From Ceratotherium simum simum (Eukaryota > Chordata > Mammalia > Perissodactyla > Rhinocerotidae): 64,000 bases of DNA. Location of the stretch: positions 9,428,382 to 9,492,381 of the forward strand of contig NW_004454175.1 in assembly GCF_000283155.1 (NCBI RefSeq), read 5' to 3'. The position numbers and the translations under genes are program-made. How positions within the stretch are numbered: the stretch's first letter is position 1; each line of letters begins with the position of its first letter. The notes under the pieces are model-generated. The model had not been told where the DNA came from and did not search any database. It worked only from the letters and a program-made list of their open reading frames with translations. Shown here piece by piece: positions 32,613 through 46,200 of this stretch.

Positions 32613-35329
32613 CTCTATCCTTGGCATGTCCTCACTGTTACCTACTAATTTAGTAGGCTCACTCATAAAGTTAACCTATTTTTACCACTGAGGACCCAAA
32701 ACTCTGGGCCTTGCCCTTAGGGGAAGAGCTGAATACTTTACTGATGGAATCAGACAGGTAGGAAGAGTTAGGATAAAAAACATTCTGTTCGTGACATTTA
32801 CCTGGTGCGATGTAATATTGAGCTAATTTTTGATAACAGGGCTACCTTTGTGCAGGCCTCCATTCTCCTCTTTTGCCTAGAGGGCAAGCAGGACCAAGTT
32901 AGTTGGGGGTTCTGGAGGGCATTTGCCCTTTCAGTGTGATAAATTAGTTAGCTATTAAACTAAATGTTTCTTGACTTTCAAAATGAGAACATTAGGATGG
33001 TCCTTTAACATATTTATTTGCCTTTTGTGAAGGTAGTCAAGGTCTGCTGGATTTGTGATGTGCTAAATGAATGTTTAGCTGAGGTGCTCAGGTAGTTTTA
33101 TTGGTAAGGTTAGCTACAAAAATGAAGGCGTGAGGTTATTGGAGGACAACATGACATCCGTTAAATTAAATACCTATTAAATTTTCTGAATGGTGGAAAA
33201 GGATTTCTTAAAAGCCAAGAGGGAATGAAGCCTTCCAAAAAGTGAAACAACCTCTCACTTAGTTTAAGCGTTTTCTTCCTGTTGAAAAGATTTCTTTTGA
33301 CACTATTTCTAGACGTGCTTTGCAGCAATTGCAAACAGCTTGTGGATGCTGATGAAAATAAAACAAAGATGAGGAAAAGAGAAATAACTAGGCTATTTCA
33401 AATAGTAGGAGCTGATATCATCATTTCTTTTCTTACTTTTTCTACTTTGATTTTGCCAAAGTGGTATACATCAATCCTGCTTTGCATTTTTCCTTTATTC
33501 CTGCCATCCAGACTTTCAAAAATGAAATCTTGTGAGGTTAATTAAAGAATAAATCAGTCAAAATGCATCAAAAGAGGCCTAAAAACACTACTCAGAGGTA
33601 CTCTGTTTTTGAAGAAAACGTATGTTTTAAGATGGTAAAATGATTATAAGCCATGTTCAACAACAGAGCCATATTAACCCTTTAGAGACATGGTCAAATT
33701 TTAATTATCTTGGGCTATGGGCAAAGCAATGAAGTGCTAGTGTAAGTATGGACCTCATCTTGATTTATGAATTTTGAATCATTGAGAAACAAGTAACTTA
33801 CTTTTAGCCTTGGAATATTAGATTTTATTCTATTTTAAAAATATTCCAAACCACTGGTTAAATTCAAGGGCGTATCCTTTATCTATATAACTTATACATG
33901 TTTGTTCCTCTGACTTGCTTTTCACTAATAAGAGTATTTCTGAATTGCAAAGAAATGGTGACTCAATTATGTAAATACTTTCACATAAAGGGAGTATGGC
34001 TCAGAAAGCAGAATTCACGTGGCATTATTTGACCCAATTAAGAAGGATATATAGTTCTTCAGAATAGAAAGACCTCCACCATAGTCTAGACTTAACTACC
34101 CAAAGAGGAAATCTGAAGTCTCTTTATTAGCCTTTTGTCCAGGACCATATGACAGAGCATGTTACAGATGACCCTGTGCTGGTAATTTAAGTAAGAATTT
34201 CTAATGCTAGTGAATCAGTTCAAGGTGAACATTTTACACGTAGGAGTCTTCATACAAGTGTCACAGGGTGTGCCAGCTGAAGCACAATGAAGATCCATTC
34301 CTCTGGCAGGGCTTCTCTCTTTCTCATGCACCTCGTGTCTATCTGTTGTTTTAAATTGGGCCAATAAGGCCATCGAGAAGAAGAAAAGTACTATGTTAAC
34401 ATTTGGACTTCAGACGTATATAGATATACCTGATGGATGTGTGGGGTTGATTACTCAGTTGACAGAAACCAGATTACCAAGAGACTAGTGAGAAAAAGTT
34501 TACCATAGAACAAGAAGGAATTTGGTCTGGGGTGCTGGACTCAGCTGCAGAGCTTAAGTTCAAAGTTATTTGGCATATAACATGGCAGCTAATATTGAAA
34601 CCTATACTTACTTAGGCATCTTGCTGGCTGGTATGTACTCTTGGAATGAAAAGGATGACATGTATGAATTTAAAGAACTGTCTCTATAAATTCTGTATCA
34701 CTTTAGGGCCCAAGTTACCTTTTGAGTTATCCCAATATCCCCCCCTTCCCCCAATTTTGCATAGAGAGATATAGTTTCCTTAAACTTCACGGTCTGCAGG
34801 CATATGGAGGGATCAGCAGTTTTCTAGATAGTCCAGTTTTATGGTGGTGTTAGTAGCTTGGCCACTGGAAGCAGAGTTCTGGCTTAAGGAGGACTGAAGT
34901 GGCACGGGAGGTAGACTGTAGGCTTGAAAGCCAAATTAACAATCTGTAGGAAGTACTCATCATAGACACTTCTATGGAATTCCTTTTGGTAATTTCTACA
35001 AATACTTGGAAAAGGGAGACTCCACAAAGAATTGGGCTTCCTATTTGAGTATGGGGGCTCAGAACATTAGGTTTAGGTCTCTGAAAACTAAATTTTTGGA
35101 GTCAGAAAAATAAATTTTCTACTAGAAAATTACCTTTGTCTTAATCGCAAACAGGCATAACTGTTAGTGTGACGTCATTTATATCTAACGCTTCATGAAA
35201 TCTGGAGGGTCTTGGTTAAAATGCACAGTAACAAAACCAATTTAAAAGTCAAAGACCTAGAAAAATATTGGTAATGTCTTAATTTCTTAATCACATAGGA
35301 GCATCTGATATGGAAAATCTAATATAAAA
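32613..35329. other. Repeat-poor stretch, no recognised gene
   Basis: About 2.7 kb in which I recognise no repeat family with confidence. The longest frame, 33282-33545 (+, 87 codons), starts with a hydrophobic stretch and then a Lys/Arg-rich patch, without a known domain or promoter context. A C-run cluster lies at 34734-34755 (ccccccc followed by ccccc). The part 34460-34940 may be an old LTR that I could not name. Confidence 0.45.
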
Positions 35330-36690
35330 ATGAAAGTAAATGTTCTGGTTAAAAAAAAATCTTCAATCCAGTGAGAAAGGTACAGGCTATTTAATCAATA
35401 ATGGAGGAAAACAAGCCACCAACCAGAAGAAAATTAAAATGGACCCCATTTCACAGTATATACAAAAATGAATTCCAGGTGTAATAAAGATGGAAATTTG
35501 AGAAAAGAAATCTTGGAAAAAAAAAATTCTAGAATCCTACAAATATGAGGAGGTAAGGGACAACTTCTGCATCAACACTAAAAATCCAGGTGCTGTAAAA
35601 GAGAGACAATCAAGTAAAACTACGATTCTATAAAAGCGAAAAAGATTTGATTGACAAATTGTACTCTAAAGAAAGTTAAGAAATCAGAGATGTAGAAAAG
35701 AGTTGTTTGTCATGCTGATGACAGATGAAGGGTTATTATTTAATGTAGAGAAAGCTCTTACAAATTGACGAGAAAATGACAAACAACCCATAGAAGAAGT
35801 GACAAAGAATATGAGTAAAAAATGCAAAGAAAAGCAAATCTGAATGGCCAATAAAAGTGTAATCTCAAATTCTTTGACAGTAAAATACAGCGTAAAGTCA
35901 CAATGAGCTATCATTTATATTCATCAAACTGACCAAAATTTCAAATATAACTATTATAGAGGGAACATGGGGAATAGGTATCCTCTTATATTGCTGATGG
36001 AAATATGAAGTGTTTCCATGTTTTTGAAAGACAGTTTGGCGACATAAAGTAAAATTTAAAAATGTATATGTCATTTAAACCAGCAATTCCACAACTGGAA
36101 ATCTAGCACATAAAAATAAATATCCCAAATTTTAAGGACATATGCAAAAGGATGTTATTCCAGCATTGATGGAAACAAAGTGAGTGCCATTAGAGGGAAA
36201 AGGCTGAGCATATGTTAAATAGCCATACAAGAAAATATTACAAAGAATTAGAAGGAATACATTTGAATTGTACCAGCCAGTCCATGATTTGTAGTCGACA
36301 TAGGATTATAGGAGTATGGAGAAAAATATGGAAGAAATAGATTTTTAACATGGTTCACCTTGGAGCGAACTAGCATGTGAGGTGGGGTGCTATTGTAGGG
36401 GTATGGGGGCTTACTATGATCAAAACTGAACACACGAGGTAATTCCTTTTATATAAAATAAGGGCTATTAATATTTATGTAAATGCACGTGCATGTGTAT
36501 CCACATGTTTGTATGTGTATCCGTACAAACACATATGACAGAATGATCACCGACTTGCTCAGCTTGCTTAGATTGGTGGGAGATCAAATGACTTTTGATT
36601 TCTTTATATTTGTCTATACTCTGAAATATTTACAACAAGCATGTATTATTTGTATAAATAACCCTATTTTCACTGTGTGAAAAACGGAAA
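35330..36690 (+). mobile_element. Old LINE-1 (L1ME-type) ORF2 end and 3' UTR, sense
   Basis: Worn but ordered sense ORF2 text: aagccaccaaccagaagaaa, ttctgcatcaacactaaaaa, caatgagctatcatttatat, tcctcttatattgctgatgg, gacagtttggcgacataaag, cagcaattccacaactggaa, and an end with ctctgaaatatttacaacaa and gcatgtattatttgtataaa. All frames are broken. A CA/TG-rich patch lies at 36484-36538. Confidence 0.7.
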
Positions 36691-37214
36691 GAATCTGTCC
36701 AGTTTTGTGAGCATTGTTTATCTTTCAATTGGTCATAAAAAGTCAACATATAATACTCATGTCAGAATTGGCTTTTTAGTTTTTACTTTCACTACTTACA
36801 CTGCATTTTTCAATGATGGTGATTTGGTCTGCACACTACAGGGGTCCTCATGCCTGCTCATGGGAGAAATAAAATGACAGTTTAAAGTAGAACTGTGAGA
36901 AAAGTGCTTATTTTAAGTGGATGTTGTATTTATTCTTTGTGAAAATAATTGAAACTTTAGCTTTGTCTACATGATACTGTGGAAATCAGAAATTATGGGC
37001 TTTGAACTCTTTCCCTGACATTAGTCGTAGAAATATAGATAACAAATTTATTTAACAGAAATCCTTGTAAGATCCAAACACCGGGGTTACCACCACCTTT
37101 GTTATTAAAGATAAAAAGATAAGGAAAGAAAGACTGGAAGATATTTTACATTCTGGTGACCACAGAAATATGATGTTCAAAGAGCTGGTGTCACAAATGT
37201 TTTTTAAGACTAAG
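36691..37214. other. No recognised gene or repeat
   Basis: AT-rich sequence between an old L1 and an LTR. The small frames at 36677-36877 (+) and 37052-37255 (-) have no domain that I recognise. Confidence 0.5.
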
Positions 37215-37219
37215 CCAAG

Positions 37220-37657
37220 TGTACTAGTCTGGGTTCTCCAGAGAAAGAAAGTCAATAGGAGATTACAAATATATGTATGGATTCATTATAAGGAAGTGGC
37301 TCACACGGTTATGGAGGCTAAGTCCTAAGATCTAAAGTCAGCAAGCTGGAGACCCTGTAATGCTGATGGTATAAGTTTCAATCTGAGTCCAAAGGCAGGA
37401 GAAGACTGATGTCCCAGCTGCAAGACAGGCCGAGCAAGCGAATTCTCCCTTACTCAGCCTTTTTTCTTCTATTCAGGCCTCCAATAGATTAGATGAGGCC
37501 CATCCACACTGGTGGGGACAACCTGCTTTACTTAGTCTACTTTGAAATGTTAATTTCATCCAGAAACACTCTCGCAGACAAATCCAGAATAATTTTTAAC
37601 AAACTATCTGGCCATCTTGTGGCCCAGTCAAACTGATACATAACTTTAACCATCATA
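37220..37657 (-). mobile_element. Solo LTR (MaLR/ERVL-type), antisense
   Basis: The element runs from tgtactagtctgggttctcc through gtggctcacacggttatgga, gctggagaccctgtaatgct and ggcaggagaagactgatgtc to gtcaaactgatacataactt and ccatcata. The TG start and worn CA end fit an LTR. The flanking ccaag (37215-37219) and ccagg (37658-37662) may be the 5-bp target duplication with one mismatch. There is no internal region next to it. The subfamily is not assigned. Confidence 0.75.
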
Positions 37658-37663
37658 CCAGGC

Positions 37664-37890
37664 TTACTCTGGGCTCTGGCTTTAGACTGCTTTTGTTCCA
37701 ATCTTGATCCTGCTAATTTACTGTGTGATATTGCATAAGTTACTTGATCTCTTTACTCTCCAGTTTCCTCATCTGTAAAAGGGAGGATTGAATGAGATAG
37801 TTCATGTAGTCCTCTGAACATTGCTTGACCTTTTCTATGCACATAATATATGCTAGCTGTTATTTTTATTATTATCATTATTATTATTAC
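37664..37890 (+). mobile_element. MIR SINE
   Basis: The sense MIR order is clear: gggctctggctttagactgc, ttactgtgtgatattgcata, agttacttgatctctttact, ccagtttcctcatctgtaaa and gaatgagatagttcatgtag, ending in a (tta)n-type run at 37858-37890. MIR is an ancient tRNA-derived SINE mobilised by L2. Confidence 0.9.
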
Positions 37891-38439
37891 TGTGCTTATT
37901 ATCATTGTCATTTACAAGATCATTACCCAATGTTTACTGATGGTTATACAGAAGAAACAGGGCTTAGAAATGTTGTAGTTTAATCACTAAACTTATGAAC
38001 TGAGTTTTTTATAAGAAACTGTACCTAAACTATGAAATGTATTTTATCTAATTGAATTTGCTTACTTATATTGTAAAATGAGCTTATTATTTTTGTGTTG
38101 ATTTATCCCATCACCATATATAGTGTAGAAAATTTTGCTCGTTAGAAAAACTCAGATCCACTGGGTTTAGCTTTCTTCCTGCAGAATGGCAAAGTGCGAT
38201 TAAATAAAGCACACCTCCAAATAAGTCAACTCCTAATACGATAGGAAGCCTGACTTTCCCACAATACTACATCATGGGGGAGTACAGTGGATGGAGTCAT
38301 AGGAAATTCAATATTTTGTCTGAATTAGTGTCACTATAATAAAATATTAAACTACTGTTGATTTAATATCACGATGTTCAATGCTGAGATCAGAAATGTA
38401 ACTGTGATTTCAATTATCACTTTAATACAGGCATCAATA
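37891..38439. other. No recognised gene; start is microsatellite-like
   Basis: The first 30 bases continue an att/atc-rich run (ttattattactgtgcttatt). The rest is AT-rich, with no gene or repeat that I recognise. Confidence 0.5.
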
Positions 38440-38670
38440 ATAAAGGGAGGCTCTGGAATCAGATCATGTGGGGTCCAGTATTGGTTTCTTTCAACTCTCA
38501 ACTAGTGACATTAGAGAAATTATTAATTTCTCTAATCATTGTTTATCTGTAAAATTAGAACAATACCTTTGTCATATGTTGTAAGGTTTAAATAAAATAA
38601 TTCGTTTAAGTACTTTGAGTAGTGGCTGTAACAAGGTAAGACACTCAAATGTCTTCTGTTATCTCTGTTA
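38440..38670 (+). mobile_element. MIR SINE (diverged)
   Basis: ggctctggaatcagatcatg, aattattaatttctctaatc, attgtttatctgtaaaatta, gaacaatacctttgtcatat and gtaaggtttaaataaaataa give the MIR order in sense, with several changes in the central core. Confidence 0.8.
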
Positions 38671-38689
38671 GTAATATTGATATTATTGT

Positions 38690-39760
38690 TAGTATTCCTC
38701 TGATCCCATATTCTTTCAGATTAGTGTATTTAACTGCCTCCTAAATATGTCTATTTTCATGCCCTATAGTCATTTCAAATTTAATGTGTCTAAAAGTAAA
38801 TATATTCCCTCCTCTCCTAATCCTTTACTCATTTTTTTCCCCTTATCTCAAAAAATGACCTACTCCTACTTGTTGCCAAACCAGAAACCCAGACATCATC
38901 CTGTATTCACTTTTACGATCACCAGCTAGTTGACAAACAAGAAGACACTTATTACGTTACAGTCTTCTTTTTTTTTTAAAGGGTTACTTTTTTTTTCCTT
39001 ATAATTTTATTTATTCATTTATTTTTTCCCCCAAAACCCCAGTAGATAGTTGTATGTCATAGCTCCACATCCTTCTAGTTGCTGTATGTGGGACGCGGCC
39101 TCAGCATGGCTAGAGAAGCGGTTCGTTGGTGTGCGCCCGGGATCCGAACCTGGGCCGCCAGCAGCAGAGCAAGCGCACTTAACTGCTAAGCCACGGGGCC
39201 AGCCCCGTTACAGTCTTCTTAAATCTTTTGCCAATTCTTTTCCAAAGGCGTAGCTTGATCCCATCTTAAGGTCTAATCCCATCTAAGGTCTAGAGCCGGG
39301 CCTGGCTCTAGTCTGAACCTCTCTGAATCCTTCAGAATACCTCCAAGGTATTATCACACTAAATCGGAAACAGGCTAGATACACAGAGTTCAGGATTAGA
39401 TTCAAACTTTGAATTGACACCTAGTCTTTTATATCGTGTCTCTTCTCCTGCCACTGCCTGTAGCGCGGCCCTAGGGAGGCCCGCAAGATCTTCCAGCATG
39501 CGGTGCTATTCCTTGTTCCTCCCTGCCTAACTACTGTCTACTTTCCTTTAAAGCTCAGTTCAAGCATTGATCCCTCTGGGAAGCCTTTTTAAATCTCTTG
39601 TATGATTTTCAGTTTCTCTTCTCTGTGTGTCCATAGTGTCTTGTGAAAACTTTTATCAGAGAACTTTGGTGCAGATTGTAATAGCCAGTTTGAGGACAGA
39701 AACTGTGACTTTTATGATCTTGTGTCTGAAACATGGTAAGTGCTAAAAAATCTTGCTAGT
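38690..39760 (+). mobile_element. L2-type LINE fragment interrupted by an ERE
   Basis: Left of the ERE are ttgccaaaccagaaacccag and acatcatcctgtattcactt. Right of it are tccagcatgcggtgctattc, ctttaaagctcagttcaagc, attgatccctctgggaagcc, tttgaggacagaaactgtga and gtgtctgaaacatggtaagt. Together these follow the L2 3' order. ERE 8 (38970-39205) splits it. The segment 39225-39450 is the least certain part. Confidence 0.65.
38970..39205 (-). mobile_element. ERE SINE 8 (antisense, long form)
   Basis: Minus-strand reading gives ggggctggccccgtggctta, an A box (tggcttagcagttaag), a B box (ggttcggatccc), and the long-form middle, where the plus strand shows ctagttgctgtatgtgggac and tagttgtatgtcatagctcc. 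The two tgttagctcag tail words are missing, and the element ends in an A/T-rich tail. A perfect 15-bp TSD, cgttacagtcttctt, lies at 38955-38969 and 39206-39220. It looks young. Confidence 0.95.
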
Positions 39761-42700
39761 ATGAAGAGAAATCAAAACAACTGTGACCTTGGGGTTTTTC
39801 TCTGGAAGGGGTAGAGAATCAATATCCTGTATCTCATTTCTATCTTCCTACCTTACAGGGGCTGGCCTGTATTATTGATAGGAACAGAAAGAATAGACAC
39901 TTGACCTTAATTTGACCTTGAGCACTACCTAAAAATTTGAGAACTCATAAAGCTTAAAGAGAAACTGTAATTTCAAAGCCTTTTCATGTTTATAAAGGTT
40001 TATAAAATGTATTTGTGCATTTTTGTGTTTATAAAGCATATACTTTATGCTGGGTAGATGGCTCTTTTGTTTATAAGATCCATTTACGCCTTTTTGTTTA
40101 TGAATTATAACCTCTTTAAAGGGACATAGATTGCTTTAACACAACTCAGAAATAACATTTACAGTATTTCCATAAAATGACCTCTTTAGACTACATTTCA
40201 ATAATGTGCACATTATGAGAGAGGAGGAAATGGGGTCTCTTTTGGAAATTTCTCTCCACTTAAGATGTTATAATTTGTATAAAGGATAAATCTAAACCTG
40301 GACTGGCATTCAAGTCTACTGTCTGTCCTCATTATTAATTGATTTGGAAATGTATATAATCAGACTTAACATCCACAATTAACTTGTAGACTCTCACATC
40401 TTTTTTAATATTACTTACCTTTATAAAGATAGTTTACCTGCTAACGGATTGGTTTTTTGGCTTGGAAAATAAAGAGTAACCACAATATCTTCTTAACCCA
40501 AAAAATTGGGGTTTTTTTTCACCAAATGATACTGTCTTTTGCACTGGAATCCTTGGATAGGGTCCTGTAGGAACACTTTCTTCCACAGGCAAGGGAAGAC
40601 ATGATGATTAAGGCATAAAATAGCCCAAGTGCTGTTTTCTCAGTTCTTGCTTGAGTTAAACATCTCTCTGGCTATTTATCAGGGCCCTATGGAAATTGTC
40701 TGTTTTTCTGAAGGCGATTTCCCCCCAACCCCCCTTCTCATGACACTAATTTGAAATCTGCCCTGACATTACATTAAAACTAGATTTCCCTTCAGGCATG
40801 GAGAGCAAAATGTGTTGGTAAATTCTGTCTTCCATTAGTCCACAAAAGCAGAATAATATTCACGTCGTTTTTTGAGTTTCCTATAAATTTAGGTCTTATT
40901 TGTTAGATACAGAATATATCCATGGCAGTCTTTATGGCAATGTTACTGGAAGATGTTTTTCATCACTTCATTGTCTAGTCAGAGTCTGATAATAAAACTG
41001 CATTCAGGATTTAAAAAATGCTCTAAGTAGAGAGTAAGAGTGTATGGAGTTATTTGGCAGGAAAACTAAAGAAAGCTAAAAATAAAAAAGTTAGTTGGAG
41101 CTTGAAAACCGAATGACAATTTATAGGTAAAATTCTGCAGTAAAAGAGAATGTGGGGGAAAAAAGCCAAATTCTGCAAAGTGATTCTTAAAAGAAGTGGC
41201 TCTAAAGAATGAAGCTCAAGGACATCGAACTGTGAGCTCTTACTTCACAAAGACGGAGCAAAGCGATTGCTTTGCCAGTGCAAAGATTTGGCTCACATAT
41301 TTTATGGAGATGATCAGTTATGAAAATATGATACTTTGATTTATTGTTAAGAAGTTTTTTCCTCCTGAACAAACATTATTTTTGAAATAAATTCATTTTC
41401 ATTTGTTTTTTTATAGATTTTGACTTTTTGTACAAATTCAGTCGACAATTCAGCAACCTAATAATAACTTTTCTTCATCTTTTCCAAAGCAGATACTTAC
41501 TGTTTATCTCTTTGTTCCTACTTAAGGTTTTGTGTGTTAGAGATGGTGCTTTGTTCACTTTTGATACCTCCTTCCAAAAGGATGTGGTTCTATTGATGTA
41601 ACATTCCTCGCCTATCCACACTCCCCTCTCACTGTAATTTACTTTATCCTGGAAAGGGAAAGTGACTTATCTGACTCATAAAATTAGGAAGAATATACTG
41701 GGCATGCATAGCCCAGCTCTCCTCTTCTTTGTTTTAGGAGCCAAGTCCCTGCAGGAAGCAAATTTTATTCACTTCATGGATGGATACTGCGGGCATGACT
41801 GATGACCAGCGCACCAGTGATGGGGGAGGATGTGTAAATCTTCCCATATCTGGGGCTAACAGACCTAAAGATAGGACAGTCGATAGACATGTCCTCTATC
41901 AGTAATAAAAAAGATAACTTGGCCTCAATCTGTACTCCATTTTTTCTCCTCAATTTGTTCAGTCCTTGTGGGGGGAAAAAGGATGCTCTTTGCTAGATCT
42001 TTTAATGGATGCTAACATTTGGTGCATGGAGCAGGAGTGTGGAAAAATAAAAGAATAGAATTTCTTGAGCAAAATATACATAAGGAGACTCTTGGCTGGA
42101 GATTTGAGGCCTTGGACTTCAGTGTGGGGACAGGGCATTTTGACATTGGTGGTTTGTAGAAGCTTCTGTTAGGTCTTTGGAGAGAAACTGTCCGTTGACT
42201 TTTATCTGCTGAGACCTGGACAAAGGCTTTAATCCAGCTGTAATGATAGCTTGTCCTGCATTGGTAACTGAAGCTTCTGGTGGCTTGGTCTGTGGCTGAG
42301 GGGCTATTTTTGTACTGTTAGGCAGGATTCCAGGCAGGCAGTGGGAGCCAAGTGAACGGGCTCATCAGAAAAAAATGGGAGGCTATGAAAGCAACTCAGG
42401 GGGAGGCACAGAGGCCTTAGTGAGAAGATAGCTGCAGACAGCCTCAGGGTGAGCACTGCTAAGACTTACTGCGCCGCTGCTGCTTTTCCAGGACAAAGAT
42501 TCCATTGTAGGAAAATGATTTTTATAGGCCTTTAAGGCATTGGCGAACTGAAAAATATTTTCTCTTTTTAAACAGCAAAAAAACTGAGTTGGAAGTCTGG
42601 TACAAGGTATTGGAAAGATTATCGGCTAAAATGGTTACTGGTAGGCTTATGGGCAGCACTCGCACCACTGTCCTACAGTCCAACTGCATTCAGAGCCATG

Positions 42701-43220
42701 GAGGTATCTGTACAGCAGCTAAATTGGGACTAAACTTGGATTCATGTGGTTTGTACATAAATGTTATTTTCCCCCACCATATGGTCTCAAGTTGACATTA
42801 GATTAATTAATTATGTATGCGGGGAAAATTTTCCTTAGGAGGCAAAATTCTTACACCTAAGCCATTGCCTAGCAATAAGATGTGGAAGCAGCCACTAGGG
42901 CTCAGGACTGAAGGTCAGCTCACGAGAGAGAGTGAGTCACTGTGTAGACCTTACCTTCACGTCAGTATTCAACGGCAGGCAACACAGGGCTGGAAGGAGA
43001 AGGGGACATGAAAAGTTGAGGCGGAAATTATAAATGTATGGTGCCAAAATCAAGCTTTTCCTGGATGACTTAGCCCAATTGAGTTTACAAATCTTAGATT
43101 ATGGGATTTAAAACAAAGAAAATTTTCTCTTTCTCACAGACAATGCTGTTTCTGTCATGATTCTTGGCAACATTGGAAACTGAATTTTTTCTTCTGTGTT
43201 CCTGATCTTTGGGAGAAGGC
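39761..43220. other. Longest repeat-poor block; no recognised gene
   Basis: About 3.5 kb in which I recognise no SINE, LINE or LTR. Composition is more balanced from 41700 to 43010, with cagcctcagggtgagcactg and actgcgccgctgctgctttt. Plus frames at 42589-42795 and 42817-43011 have no domain that I recognise. The block could hold noncoding regulatory sequence, but the sequence alone cannot show this. Confidence 0.4.
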
Positions 43221-43229
43221 AAATAAATG

Positions 43230-46200
43230 ATCTTTCACCATAAAAATGATATTATTTATAGGTTTTGAAGATGCCCTTTATGGGGTTGAGGAAATTCCTT
43301 CTTTCTAAGTTTTCAGAGATTTCTTTTTTATCATGAATGAATGTTGAATTTTGTCAAAGAATTTTACCACTCTGTTCATATGGTTTTTCTTTTTTAGTCT
43401 GTTGACTTGGTGAATTACATTGATTGATGTTTGAGTGTTGAACCAGCCTTGCATTCCCAGGATAAACTGTACTTGGTTTTATGCATTATTCTTTTAATGT
43501 ATTGATGATTTTGATTTGCTATTACTTTGATGAGGATTCTTTTGTGTTTCTGTTTATGAGGAATATTGGTCTATAGTTATCTTTCGTTTTTAATAATGTC
43601 TGTCTGCTTTTGCTGTTAGACTAGAAGGAGTTGGGAAGTAGTAACTCTTCTTCCATTTTCTGGGAGAATTTTTGTGGAACTAGAATGATTTCTTCCTTAA
43701 ATGTTTGCTAGACTTCATACATTAAGGCATTTAGCCCTGGAGTATTCTTTCTAGGAAGGTTTTTAACTGCAAATTCCATTTATTTAATAAATGTGGGGCT
43801 GGCTATTTAGGTTATCTGTTTATTCCAGTGAGCTTTGGTAGTTTTTGTCTTTCATGAATTTGTCATTTCATCAAATTTGTCAAACTTATTGGCAAAAAGT
43901 TTTCAAAATATTCTCTTATTATTCTTTTAATATTTGTAGAGTCCCTAGTGATGTCATGTCTCTCTAATTTGTAATATTGGTAAAGTGTATTTTTTTTGTC
44001 CTGATCAGTATGGTGAGGCTTATAATTATATTAATCTTATGAAATAACTAGATTTTGGTTCCATTGGTTTTCTCTATTTTTCTGTTCTTAATTCAACTGA
44101 TTTCTGTTCTTATCTTTATTATTCTCTTGCTTCTGCATATGTTGGGTTCAATCTACTCTCTATTTTCTCATTTATTAAGATGAAAACAGATAATTGATTT
44201 GAAACTTTTCTGTCTTTCCAATATCATAATTTAATGCTATAAATTTTTTACTAAGCACTTCTTTAACTGCATCCTGCAAATATTATGTTTCATTTTAAGT
44301 CAAATCAAAACTTTCTAATTTCTCTTGTGGTTTCCTATTTGATTATGTGTTATTTCAAATTGAATTGTTTACTTTCCAAATATTTGGGCATTTTCTAGAC
44401 ATTTTTCCATTATGACATCTAGTTTAATTCCACTATGGTTATTTTGTATAATTTAAATTCTTTTAAATTATACAAAAACTTGATGACACAGAATAGTCTA
44501 TCATCATGAAAATGCACTTAAAAAATGTACATTTTTTTGTTACTTCGAGTGCTGTATAGAACTCAATTAGGTCAAGTTGGTTGATTGTGTTGCTCAAATC
44601 TTACTGATTTCTGTCTGCTTGTTCTGTCAATTATCAAGAGAGGAGTGTTGAAGTGTCCAAATATAATTATGAATTTGTCCATTTTTCCTTTCAGTTCTAT
44701 CTGTTTTTGCTGAACATACTTTGAAGCTCTGTTGTTAGGTGCATACACATTTAGGATGGTTATATCTCTTGGATAATTGGTACTTTTATTGTTACATAAT
44801 ATTCCTCTTTATCTTTCATAATATTGCTTGTTCAGAAGTCTACTTTTTCTGATATTAATATAGCCATTCCAGCTGTCTTGTGACTTGTGTTTTAATGTTT
44901 TCCATCCTTTTGCTTATTATTGTGTGCTTTATTCTTTTACTGCTAATCTATTTATAAGTTTATGTTTAAAGTGGGTTTCTTTTGTTTTTGGTGTTCAACC
45001 ATTTGAAAATGATATATCTAGGTGTATGCTTTTTGATATTTATCCTGCTCTTTGTTTTCTGAGCTTCTTAGATTTGTGGTTTGGTGTCTGTCATTAATTT
45101 TGGAAAACTCTTGACTATCTTTTATTCAAATATTTCCTTTACTTCATTGTTTCTTCCCCTTCTGAGATTTCAGTTACACGTATGTTGGGCATTTGATTTT
45201 GTCCCACAGCTTTTGGATGCTCAGGATTTTTGTTTTTATTTCTTTCTCTCTCTCTGTCTCTCCCTTTCTCTCTCTCTTCTTGTTGTATTGGATAATTTCA
45301 TTTGATATATCTTCAATTCCACTAATTCTTTTCTTGACTGCATTGAGTCTACTGATGAGCCCATCAAAAGCATTCTTTGTCTTTGTTACTGTGTTTTTCA
45401 TTTCTAGCATTTCCATTTAATTCTTTCTTAGAATTTCCATCTCTCTGCTAAAACCACTCTCTGATTTTACATGTTTTTCACCCTTTCCACAAAAGCTTTT
45501 AATCTAAAAATAATAGTTTACAATTTCCTTTCTGACAGCTGCTAAATCTACATTATATATGAGTCTGGTTCTATTGATTGCTTTGTCTGTTGATTTTTTT
45601 TCTTTATTTTTTTGTCTGCCTTTTATTTTTATTTTGTAGAAAACTAGACACTGTGTACAGAACTCAAGTAGAGCCTAAGGTAAGTGCTTTTTACTTCTGG
45701 AAATGGGCACACCTTTCTTTCTGCTTACCGTTACTATGGGGGTTGAGTCAATCCATTCAGAAAGTGAACTAGGTTTGGCTGTCATGGCTGCCATGGATAT
45801 CCTTAGATCACCACATCATCAGATTTTTCTAGTGTTACCTTTTGTTTAGGATGGAGCTGTTTGCCTGTGGGTTTTTCTATGTGTTTGCTCTAAACTTTGT
45901 TTTAGGTTGTCCATTTGTGCTGTGCTTCATAGAGGTTCTCCCTCTAAGTTTTTGCCTCACTGTAAGCAGTAGCATCCTATTACTTGACTTTTGTTAGTAT
46001 AGTGATAGGGGCAAGGTAAGTTTTCCATTGTTTTGATTAGGCCTCAATCTTATGTAGGCAATATTTCCCTGGGTCTTGAAGGGAGGTTCCTTCTAGTGAT
46101 CCCCGCCTTATCCAGGAAAGTCTTTTATTTTTTTATTTTTTTTCTGCTCATGTCTCCCAACTGCAGTTAGTCTTTACTAAGGTTCTTTATTCCCCCTTGC

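Noticed and set aside
42576..42606. A possible 31-bp exon with a pyrimidine-rich acceptor before it and a gt donor after it.
   Set aside because: Such weak splice-site pairs are frequent by chance, and no adjoining exon or frame supports it. I only mention it under the repeat-poor block.
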